From Thunnus maccoyii (taxonomy: Eukaryota; Chordata; Actinopteri; Scombriformes; Scombridae), in NCBI RefSeq assembly GCF_910596095.1, contig NC_056551.1:10284501-10348500 (forward strand): a stretch of 64,000 nt of DNA, in the 5' to 3' direction. The position numbers and the translations under genes are program-made. Under the pieces are notes generated by a model. That model had not been told where the DNA came from. It saw only the letters and a list, made by a program, of their open reading frames with translations, and ran no database searches. Shown here piece after piece: positions 12,338 through 23,800 of the stretch. The first letter of the stretch is position 1. Every line of letters starts with the position of its first letter.

Positions 12338-14694
12338 TCACTTTGACACAATGGGCAGCAGTTCTCCTTTTGCCTTCATCGTTTTGATCTTGGCCTTAAT
12401 GTTGTCATCCATGGCCTGTCGGCAGCGGTGGGCGTAATGTGCCAACGTCTCCTCCTTCTCATCCCACGGTGCCAGTGCGTGAAACACTTCTGGAGCGGCC
12501 AGGCTGAGCTCGGCTATGGCTGCCGTGCGGGAGATGGTGTTGCGGTCCACGCCGACCCGGTCGAAGGCCACCTTCATGGAAACGCTCCGTCGAAATTCCT
12601 GGAGGGCAGCCATGTAGCGAGCAATCACACCCACCACGTTTTTCACTGGAGAGGAGAGACACATCAGCACATAGAAAAAGCAATATTTAGTAACAACCAT
12701 GCATTCTTCTCTACAGGTGCTGATATTGGTGTTATACTGTTATGTCCTTACTCCTGACTCGGGTGTTTTCTCCATCCCGGGTCCCCTTGCTCTTAAGGGT
12801 CCGGTGGCGCTCCAGAGGGTGAAGCTCTATTTCGTCGAATGAGTCGAATAGTGTTGGCGAATCAAACCCTGTCACATCATCAGAGGAAGTCATGTGTGAA
12901 CTTCCTGGTTCCATCTGATTAGAGCAGCGAGGCCACCTCTTCTCTAGAAGTAAAAAGGACAAAGGGCGACTCTGAATTTCATCCTAAGATACCAACAAAA
13001 AGTAATGTATTGCAGCAAAATGGGTCTGTTAGCTTATAACTATGTCAAATGACTTCTTTTACTCCTTCTGTTGTTACCGATATTATTTACGTAATCAATG
13101 TTTTTTCTTACTGTTTGTATCTCTTTTATGGATATTCTTTCACTATTATGTAAGACACTGTGAGACAATTTTGCATAAAAGATACTAGCGAATAGATAGC
13201 AGCGCCGTTTTTCAGTTGGTTTATTCAACTACTTCCTCTCTCGATGGATTTTCAAGACAAACTCTACCTGGTCGGAGTTTGTCCTGCAGGAAGTCACAGA
13301 TGAGTTTGGCTTTCTTGGTGAGTTCATGCTGCAGCAGCTCTTTGTCCTGCTTCAGACTGCAGATCATCTCTGTCATCTGCTGGTTTCGGTTATGTTCAGC
13401 ACAAAGTAATGCTCGCAGCTTCTCCAGCTCACTCTGGGCCCCTACAGATTTTACACACACACATGCACACAAAGAAACCCACAAATAATAAGTGGAAGTA
13501 AGCCAGACAGTTGGATTCACACGTACATGCACAAAAGATAAGAAACTAGCAAACAAATAAGTGTTTTAATAATCGTATCACTCTTGTGTTTTCACTTCTT
13601 TTCAATTAGAGAAAACCTGCATCAGACTTTCTTGAGTTCCGACTTATAATCAAACACAGCAGTTTAAATTTTGCCTTCATTGTTGTCATATAGAAATGTT
13701 CCCATGAAACAACAACATATCCTATCATTGCGTGCAAGTTCTGCATGTTTTTGTAAGCCTGATAACACATCTGTACCTGCAGTCCTCTCTGTAGTCTCTT
13801 TGGCGGAGCAGCATCTCTCCGCCTGCTCTGTGGTCCTCGTGGTGCAGCTGCCTCCGACCAGTAGCTCCATCTCTGGCTCCACTAGCCCCTCACACACCAG
13901 ATCCTGGACACGCTCCCCAGAAGGGTCGTTGAGCCGTTGGGGCTGAGGGCAGGGTGGTTGGGCCTTGTTGGGCAACAGTGTGTGTGCGATTGGTGCTTGA
14001 CAAGCCTGTGAAAGATTGACAGCGTCTGTCTCTGCCATCTCCGGGCAAACGATGTCAGCAACAGCATCATAATCCTCTGCTAAGGTTGCCTCCTGTTTGA
14101 CCTTCTTCCCTGCGACTACCCCCGAGCTCGCCGACCCTCCTGGTGTCGCACCTCTCTTCCTGGAAGGGCGGGGCTTGTAGTCCCCATCCTCGTCTGTGGC
14201 TGACGAATCACATCCAGCGATATCGAACAGCCGGCTGCTGAACTCCTCTCCCTCTGATGCTGCTTCGCTGCAGAATAGGTCACATGATGCCCTCGCTGCC
14301 ACCTGGAAGGTAAGAGAGTTACAAGCTGAATCTCCATATCCACTTAATTCCCCTATTTCAATACAATTCAATTCACCTCACATCTCAGCTTTACCTTTTT
14401 GGACAAACGCCCTCCAATAAACCTCTCCTGGCCCTGGCTGGTATTTGCTGAGCCTGTGCAGCTGTTGCTATGGTCACTGAGAGGCCAGTGGTAGGCATGT
14501 CCAGCGGCACAGCCCCACACAGCAACAGGGACGCTGCTGCCATGGGGATGGGGTTCTGGTGTCAGCACGTTACCGTAGGAAGCACGGGTGAGGTGCTGCA
14601 GGCTGGGGATGAGGTTGCAGATGGTGCCGTGGCTGTGAGCCCAGCGGACAAGTTTACACAGGCTGTCAGAGGTTGTATGAACCAGGTCGGACAT
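12338..14694 (-). CDS. CCDC106-type nuclear coiled-coil protein (499 aa)
   Basis: Five coding exons: 14395-14694, 13777-14302, 13268-13441, 12752-12943 and 12338-12645. Phases (0,1,1,1) close without a stop, giving 499 residues. Residues 1-100 begin MSDLVHTTSDSLCKLVRWAH and match nothing I know. Residues 101-275 are acidic and Ser-rich, with a bipartite basic signal (KPRPSRKRG at about 143-151, GKKVK at about 165-169), suggesting a nuclear protein. Residues 276-332 form a coiled coil (ELEKLRALL, KQDKELLQHELTKKAK). The last 100 residues carry the CCDC106 signature: RVRMKNVVGVIARY, GVDRNTI, IAELSLAAPE, and a terminal KGELLPIVSK. Human CCDC106 is about 280 aa, nuclear and reported to bind p53, so this longer protein may be a paralogue rather than the orthologue. 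A CTGCTGTAG acceptor just before the ATG suggests a 5' UTR exon boundary at 14703. Confidence 0.78.
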
Positions 14695-14703
14695 GATGGA
14701 AAA

Positions 14704-17229
14704 CTACAGCAGGGAGAGAGAGGAGAAAGTGTCAGCAGCTGCTTCATTGCTGTGCTGATCAGTTTGATGAAATGCTTGTAGCACGTACTGTATGTTCAGC
14801 CTCAAGAAAACACAGGGCCAGTTTTATGTAGATTGCAGGCAATTAGGCCATGTGGCCTGACCACTGGGAGTTTAACAGTTGTGAAAGCTGCCAAAAAACA
14901 TCAATCACTTCATTAAGGTTTACTGTTTTAATGAGTTTTTTTTATAAATATATTTCTTGCCAAGTTAGCATACATTTAGATGATGTTACTTGTGCAGCCA
15001 ATTTTCCAGTACATGCCATGATGATGTTAAGATCTGTGATTCAACTGACCTTTTGTTATTTTCATTTGACCATTAATTTTTTAAAATCAATTTATCTTTC
15101 ATCTTTATATTAGATATATTTTTTTATGTTTATCACTCTTGTCCATAAAAAGAGAGAGTTAAATTGTGGCCCAAAGGAATTAAGAAATAAAAAATAATTC
15201 TAGTAATTATCTCAATTGCTCTTTACTGAGTTGGACCATTAAAGGGTGACATTTTTATGGAAGTTAACTTTTTGCAATTCCTTTCCTAAAATACTTTTAT
15301 ATCAGAACCTGCATATTGTCAATACTGAAACCTTCAGTTCAATTGAGAATATTAAGAGGTAGATTATATCATTGTGATTAATGCAAACAGTGGCCCTATA
15401 TAATAGTGCAATTTGTACATCTACTAAATATGTATATATATATATACAGATAGTAATGCATATAGAGAATGATAAAATGGACAGGCCTTACATTTCATAA
15501 AGAAATTAGTTTTTTTGTTTTTGTTTGACAAATTGACAACATCTAAAGAAAAAAAAAATCTCACGCACATACACATAAACAGGCACGCACAGCTGGATAA
15601 GTGCACTATACATGCAGTAACTCTGACTTTAAACTACAATCAAACCAAATCTTGTTGATCATCAGACTGTACATGTCTGTCATATGTGTCTGCAGGCAAA
15701 CCACAGTTCATCAGGTACAGGAACAAAGCCCCATCACATTATCCTTATTAACCTTTTTTAATCACAAATTAAAACCTCTCAGCAGTGAGTCCAGGCAGGT
15801 TTCACATCATCGTCCTCAATTATTCCGCATGTGTCGGCCGCTTCAGACAAAAGAGACTATTAACCTTGTTATGACTCAAATACTGTTTGATAAAACAATA
15901 ATATCATATCATACGTCCAGCATTTGTTTAATTATTACATTCTTTGTCTGGAAGGATTAACATCACCACAATCCAAGTTGAAAGTCGCTTTACTGCCAGC
16001 AGCTGGACAGGAGGAGGAACTGTTGTCTTCTCTCACTGTGTGATGTAACACTGTCCTCTACTGGCTGGACTGATTATATTAAATTATATTATTTCCCTGT
16101 AAACAGAGGAAACAATTCATACAGTTAGAAAGGATCTGGCATCTACACTGTGCGTTTTTGGCAGTGGATTAATTTGAATTTGAACTCATTTGTAGCTGCA
16201 TTATAGATGGCAGCCACTTAACATATATCACAAAATACAAAAATAAATAAATAAAAGAAACAAATACAATTAAAGGCTAAATTATATACAATAACTAAGT
16301 AGACTAACTCAAATACATATAGATATAACCATAACTATCCCAGAGAGGATGTCGTTTGTCCTTTGCATAGAATAATAATTTCTGTCTGACATGGTTTTTC
16401 CTCAAAAAAGTTCAATTACTTCGTTAGAAATGTTCAGAGTTTAATTGCGAGACATGCTTATAAGTTTATTCTTATTCTTTGTATGCTGAAGGTCTCCTGT
16501 TGCCACATCACACTTGTGTAAATTGCTTACCGGACATGATTGGCTTCCAACATAGCTGTGATGTCATACCTGTTGGGACGCTCAAGTTTAAGGTGAGCAG
16601 GGAGACTAACTTTCTCTCTTCAGCGGTTGAATGTGAAAACAGTCTTCAAGTGTTAAACTCTGCACGTGCATCATTGTGCACAGTGAAGTGGAACAACAAG
16701 AAAAACATATTTTTGAGAGGAGGACTTTATAGTTCAGTGATACTGAAGATCAGTCTGTAATTAACTCTTGTCACGTGGTGCAGGTAAATAAATTTGTCTA
16801 ACCTGTAGCCCTACTTTAAGCTTCATCCTTGCAATACAATATGTGCGTTGAATCAGGTAATGTAGCCCATTCAGAGGAATCCCTATAATTATGTTTTAGT
16901 AAACCAGTAATGAACTTCTATGGGACGAAATGCGGAAACACAAAAATGAATTGTATTTTTCTAAAAGTAATTAAAGCTGCATAATTAAAACACAAACAAA
17001 ACAAAGCGTTCATTTTCAGTTTAATTCCAGTCATATGTTATACTCGTAAACCTATGACATCATTCGGTTGTTATGTTTTATAGCATAAATCGAATATAAT
17101 GAATAACTATTCTTCTACTTATTTTAAGTCATGTTGAAAGATATCTATGTGCGTCCAGTCGACAGTCTATAGAGGAACATGCAGGACGATACATTTATAC
17201 GAGTATGTCTTTTAAAACGAGTTCATGTG
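14704..17229. other. Divergent intergenic region between the CCDC106-type gene and snx18
   Basis: This spacer should contain the upstream 5' UTR exon and promoter of the minus-strand gene and distal promoter sequence of snx18. Apart from a (TA)n run near 15431-15446 and a family A repeat at 16365-16740, I see no exon. Confidence 0.5.
16365..16740. repeat. Dispersed repeat family A, copy 2
   Basis: It shares TAATAATTT-TGTCTGA-ATGGTTTTTCC, GCCACATCACACTTGTGTAA, GAATGTGAAAACAGTCTTC and AAACATATTTTTGAGAGGAG with the other two copies. It is shorter, missing part of the 5' section. Confidence 0.7.
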
Positions 17230-17834
17230 GGTTTTTTCCATGTATGAATCCAGTGACTTGACTGAACTTGCTCCTGGCTCCACCCTCCGTTAGTCAGCCA
17301 GTCTACTACGTGTTCGGACTGGTGCCTTTAACTTACAAGCATCTCGGGGGAGAGAGGAGGAAGAAAAGAAAAAGGACTTTACCCTGGCTCTTATGTGGAG
17401 AAATAAGTCAGCCACGCACCCATCGCAAGTCTGACAACTTTAATCTTCAACCGGCATCTTCTCTTGGATTAGAAAATATCATGTAAAGACAGGTTTCCTC
17501 TGCGTTTTCCGACTTGGATTAAGTTCTGCATGGAAACAAATGATATTTGAACCCGCAGAGAGGAGCGGAGAGAGAGGAGGTGTCGGGTACAAGCCTGTGT
17601 GTTTCTGTTCTTGTTCTTTTATGCATGGATCTCGGATCAGTTTGATTGTGACAAAAGTGTGGAGAAGTAGCGCTGTTTTTGTTGCTGCTGCTGCGTGAAA
17701 TAAATCTCATTCAAGTTTCAGAGATTTTAAAGGGTTAATCCGGAAATAAAAGCAAGTATTTGAGGTAACATTGCAGTGAAAAGTAGACACAGAAACAGAA
17801 AAAGACACTAAATAAGATTATTATAAGTGAAGTT
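17230..17834 (+). promoter_or_regulatory. snx18 proximal promoter and 5' UTR
   Basis: The 600 bases before the snx18 ATG are less repetitive and of mixed composition, as expected of a 5' UTR and proximal promoter. No TATA box is decisive. A short upstream open frame beginning at 17268 could lie in the leader if transcription starts upstream of it. This region is assigned by position rather than by a motif. Confidence 0.35.
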
Positions 17835-20800
17835 ATGGCGTTGAAGGCCAAAGTGTTGTACGACTTCCACTCTGAGAACCCAGGGGAGATCTCCATAACA
17901 GAGAATGAGCTGGTGACTCTGTTCAGTGAGGAGGAGCTGGAGGGCTGGCTGGAGGGGGAGAACAGCAAGGGGGAGGCTGGCCTCTTCCCCGCCTCCTATG
18001 TGGAGATCATCAGGGACCACATCACCTCCAACACCAACAACGGTTTCTCTTCGCCCAAAACCAAAGTGACCCCCACCCACACCTCCTACGCTCCCCCTGA
18101 CCCCCAGTCTGCGAGAGGGCTCGGGGCAGGTAGTGGTGGCAGTGGTGGAGGCAGCTTCCACACCAGCCAGGGCAGCGATGACGACTGGGATGACGACTGG
18201 GATGACAGCTCCCCGGCGACCATTGCGCCCCAGGGTCTGGGCAGCTCGCCCCCCTTGTACCCGGTGACCACCTCCTTGCCGGGGCGGCGCAGCGGCGCCC
18301 AGCAGCATCAGCAGCAGGCCAAGAGCTCAGCCACGGTGGGGAGGAACCTCAACAGGTTCTCCACCTTTGTCAAGTCCGGAGGGGAGGCCTTCTTGCTTGG
18401 GGAGGCCTCTGCCTTTGTGAAGGATGGGGACAGGATCTGTGTGGTGATGGGGAAGCATGGGCCCGAGTGGCAGGAAGACCCATACCCGTTCACATGCACC
18501 ATTGATGATCCCACCAAGCAGACCAAGTTCAAAGGCATGAAGAGCTACATGTCCTACGGCCTGACCCCAACGCACACCAATGTACAAGTCAACCGCAGGT
18601 AGAGGCTCTCCTTCTTCTTCTCTTGTTCTCACTCTTGGGTTTCCATTTCTTTACCATATCAGGCCCAAATATTCCTGTGATCACAATTGTTCCTACGAAA
18701 TGGCCAAAACAGAGCTGACCGTGGCCTTTTGCCCGCTATATCCCCAGGAATGTCCCTTTTCCTTTCTGAGATTCCCCCTGTACCTTTCGCATTGTTTCCT
18801 TGTCAGTAGGTCTGACGTTTACATTTCCCAAAACATCCCCAGAATTACTCACACCTCTTTCTTTTCTTCTTCTCTGTAGGTACAAACACTTTGACTGGCT
18901 CTACGCCCGACTCGTGGAGCGTTTCCCTGTCATCTCGGTGCCACATCTGCCTGAGAAGCAGGCCACCGGCCGCTTCGAGGAGGACTTCATCTCCAAGCGG
19001 CGGAAGGGCCTGATCTGGTGGATGAACCATATGACCAGCCACCCTGTGCTGGCACGCTGCGATGTTTTCCAGCATTTCCTAACATGTGGGGCAGATGAGA
19101 AGGCCTGGAAACAGGGCAAGAGGAAAGCAGAGAGGGATGAGCTGGTCGGGGCCAATTTCTTCCTCACTATCAGGTACAGTTGGAGGCTGTGTTAATTACT
19201 GCTTTAATACTGAATTTGACATTTTTTATTACAAGCCTATAAAGTAAGCAGACACAGAAAAGCCTTTGACTTGTTTTATGTTGTAATAAACTGTATTTTA
19301 CAGATGTATGAAGCTATACAAGGAGTTTTTTTCTTTCGTCCTTCGACAATCTATAATCTAACAAGTAGTTGTTGTAGATGGTCGTGGGATGCTGCTGTTG
19401 ATATGTTTGTTATGCAGATGATATGACATCACATCCTGATATTTCCAGCAGTTAAACTGATCTAAAACACCAAGTTTGTCGCTAATTTTCATCAACATTA
19501 AAGAGTCATACAAGAAGAAAAGCATTGAAGAAGAAGCTTGTAGTGTAGCCTGTAGTGGCCTACATCAACACCAAGAAGCAGGAATCAGATCAGAATGCAG
19601 TGTTGCTGTAACAGGGGTCAGGTTTTCAATAACTTGGAAAACTATGTCTTCACTTTTGTGTCACTATGTGTCTTCACTTTTACACAATCTACATCTATAA
19701 CTGAAGGAAGCAAATTTGCCCCTATTCCTGGAGATTGTAAAAGGTAATCTGGGAAATGTAGGCAATCACTAGCTGAAGTAGATATGAAAGATGTGGCAAG
19801 TGGAGAGAAAGAGGGGACACTTAAAAAATAAACACTTCATAGTGTGTCAAAGAGGTCAAAATCAAGTTTGTGGTGTTGGATTACATAGTTTTATTTTCAG
19901 GTGTTCAGGTCAGTTGAGGATATTTGCCCTTTAGCAAGCCACTGTTATCAGTTTTCCTTGTTTCATTGTGATGAAATAAAGCTTTCGTCACTGGGAGTGG
20001 CTGATATGAGGGTGAGATAAGCAGATGACTGGAATAAGCTGCTCTACCAAGTTTGTGTAATAAAGACATAAAAACATAAAGAAACATAAAAAAAACATAC
20101 AGGACTTTCAGCATGAAGCCACATGATCTTAATATGTAAAATACATTCTCATTTCTCCGTCAGCACGCCCGATGTCCCACTGGACCTTCAGGAAGTTGAG
20201 AGCAAAATCGAAGGCTTCAAGACCTTCACCAAGAGGATGGACGAGAACAGCGTGGTCGTGAACGCCACCATCAATGAGTTCGCACGCAAACAGATTTCAG
20301 GATTCAAGAAGGAGTACCAGAAAGTCGGACAGTCCTTCAAACTCCTGGGGCAGGCGTTCGAGCTGGACCAGCAGGCCTACTCAGCCGGTCTGAACAAGGC
20401 CATCGCCTACACTGGTGAGGCCTACGAGATGATAGGAGAGTATTTTGCTGAGCAGCCGCGCCAGGACCTGGATCCCATTTCTGATCTGCTGGACCTGTAC
20501 AGAGGACACCTGGCCAATTTTCCTGACATCATCCATGTGCAGAAAGGTGAGGATATGTGTGTCTTTATGTAAATGTTTGTAAATGTAGAGGAACTTGTCC
20601 TGTATCTTAATGTGATTAATCAGAGTTTGAGCACCTACATTTCCACTTAGTTTGTAGTACAGTAAATGTCAAAGATGTCTCATCCCTGAAAAGGAAAGAA
20701 ATAGTGCTGTGTCGAGGCAAGCGATAAGGGAAGTACATGGAAAATGTGACATTTTGACAAATAAAAGCATGATTTCAAGAAGTGAAACAGATGCAGGACC

Positions 20801-23800
20801 TCGCCTATGTCTATGTCTGGCCACAGGGAGTTCAGAGGTCAAAGGGTTGTCTTCAAGTAGAGCTGGTAGGGACTCAGCAGTCAGGAGTCTTGCTCATTGA
20901 AACTTCTGCTGGGTGGAGGGTTGCAGACATAACCCAGGGATGAGTAATAGTAGGAGGCCTCACGCTCTCTGTTCCCTTGCCACAGACTTTAATATCATGT
21001 GAAACAAGAGACTCACAGATTTGTTTATTTTAACTTGCCTTAAAAAATAATTAATGATGTATCTAACAGCCATCCAGCCTGTAGCTTCCATTAATCACAT
21101 CAATGTAAAGGCGAACACTATACAAAGACCCAGATTCTGACTGTTTCCTAACCAAGCCGACATCTGTTTTCATTTACTGACTTGAAATGTCAATGTGGGT
21201 CGAAAACTGAAACCCGTGGCCAGTCCATTGTAATGCTGGGAGCCTGTACTTGATCACTTGAGAACACACAGAAAAAAACACACACACACATACACGCACA
21301 CATGTACAAAGGACTTGCAGAGGAGTTAGCTTGTTACTTCCCTGCAGGTTGGGAGGAGGGAGTTGCTCCTGGCACGAAAAGTCCTGACGTTTGCCAATCC
21401 TAGAGGCACTGTTTCTATAGTCCGCTGAGCTCTGTTCTCTTGATACAATCACAGCTCCGAACTATGGAAACACTGCCTGAATCCCAATAGACTCTGACTG
21501 ACAGGACTTCACCTACTTCCTGATTGACAAATGAACACATTGTTTTATGTCCCACATAGAGCTTAAACCTCTAACAACTTTGAACATTTCTCTCGAGTCT
21601 GTTACACTGGCACCCACTGTTTCTCTAAACTGTTAAGTAACAAGTTTAAAATCCCCTTCAGAAATGTTTTAAGATGTATATAAAATACTAACTTTGAATC
21701 AGTGTTGCCAGATGTACAATAATTATCATATTTGTACAATAAATTTACCTGCTGTACAATGCACTATCAATAATACCAAAAGTCCTACAATATCTGATCA
21801 TTTTGTGACCCTTAGTATTAGTACAGGGGAACCTGTATGTGCTACGTCCCACAAGTTAAGTCAATTGCCGCCTTCCAGTGCTGTGGGAAATTAAAAACTC
21901 ACATCTACAGAACAGAAGAAATACGCAACAAATTGGACAGTAGCCTGGATGTCTAGAGCAACATCAAAACATCACACTGTTAAGTAGCTTCTAACATGCA
22001 TGTTTTTTCTCTGATATGCTTCCTTTGATAAGATGTTTTACATTAGTCATTTAGAAATGTTTTTTTAGTCATATTTGTGACTGCGCATCTTCAAAGTGGG
22101 ACTTTATGGTGCGTCCATGAACACAGCATGTGTTATAGCCAGCACAGGCAGCGCACCAGACCATGTTTTCTGAAATTACACATTTACGCCTATTTGTGCT
22201 CTTGGTTATGATTCGCGTATAATCATTTTCCCCAAAATATGATAATTTTAAGCCTCTGGTACAATACTTTAACATTTCCCATCTGGCAACGCTGCATTGA
22301 ATAATAATTTGTGTCTGATATGGTTTTTCCACAAGAAAAGTTAAATTATCTTGTTAAAATCCATAAAATGGCATCTCCTCTGTCTCCCTCATTAAAAATT
22401 CAATATATGAATATGCAAATATTTTTCATTTCTAAAGTTTTCCTGCTAAACACAAGATATCTCCTACTTCACTCAAAAGTCCATTCCCAGTGTATGTGCA
22501 ATGGAGCGTTTCCAGTTTCCACATCACACTTGTGTAAGTTGTTTACTGGACCACGATTGGCTCCAAACTTGTTGTGGTGTCAGAAGTCCTGCTCGTAGGC
22601 CCGTTCCTTAAAATCAGATCAGTAAGCTCAAGAGAAACTTTCCACTTTTCAGCATATGAATGTGAAAACAGCCTTCTAGTGTCAAACTCTGCACGTACAT
22701 CATTCTACATAATGAAGCTCAAACATTCAACTGTAGGAACAAGAAGAAAAACACATTTTGAGTGGAGGGGGACTTTAAGTTTAGATCAGGCTAAATTTAG
22801 CATTTGGAATTTGGTCTCTGTAAAGTATGACCTCATGGGAAATTTGTGTTGATGAGGACTCAAACAAGAAGGGGTTTCTTGCTCTCAACTAAATGAAAAT
22901 GTACAAAAGCTGTACCCTTACCTTAAAGTGGCAGCTTAGACATTTAGTATTGCAATTCCTTTATGTTGTCGGACATGTAAGAGGCAGTTTAAAAATCAGA
23001 ATCAGAACCTGGGGCTGAGAGCGCCTGACATTTAGTCTCTAGTAACAATTTAAAGTCTTAACTCCAATTCGAGATAAGCCTGATGACATTATCCAGGTTA
23101 GTTTTTCATACTTTGCAAGACTCCTTTAAGAGCCGCAGTAGACCTCCAACAGTGCATGTGTATAATTAAGTAAATTAACTGACTGTAACCTTAGCTTAAA
23201 CAAGACAGACTCATAGTCTTAAAACAATTGTCGGTCTTAAAACAATAGTCAGGTCTCCACATGAACATTTAAAGAGGTTTTGCTTGCTGTAATTAGTCCT
23301 GCTAATTATGACCATTAAAAGATGCCTTGTAAAGGTGCTTACAATATAACTGATGTGGGACAAAATCCACAGTCTTCATTTTCTGCAAAAATAGATTTAA
23401 AAGTTTATTTGAAGCTAATATGAACTTACTAAAAAGCTTCTTTAGTATAAATTCCCTTTTTGTGTTTCCCTCTTGAGCCTTGCTGGAAGGATAGTAACAA
23501 AAAGAGAGAATTTGGCACTAGCAAACTGTAACTTCCAAGATATCCATTTGATTTGACTAATTTGGATGGCTGAAGCTTCATATTAGCTTAGAATAAACTT
23601 TGAAATACATTCCCCAATCACTTACATTGAAAGTGCATTATAGGGGATCTCTTAATGGTCACTGAATAGAAGGAATAATTATGGCAAGAAAAACATGTGT
23701 CAATGTTATGTGTTATGTGTTGTTATGTGACTTTTGTTTTAAGACAGAATTAAAAAATGGTGAACCTATCCTTTAACCACCAAGCCTTTAGATTTAACAG

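Noticed and set aside
12428-12757. 109-codon open frame on the plus strand
   Set aside because: Antisense of the last exon of the CCDC106-type gene.
17808-18308. 166-codon open frame on the minus strand
   Set aside because: It is a mirror of the snx18 first exon, whose codon use and SH3/linker sequence are unmistakable on the plus strand.
22069-22332. Transposase remnant in the hAT-like element
   Set aside because: The 87-codon open frame has no recognisable hAT dimerisation or catalytic motif and runs beyond the element's end.
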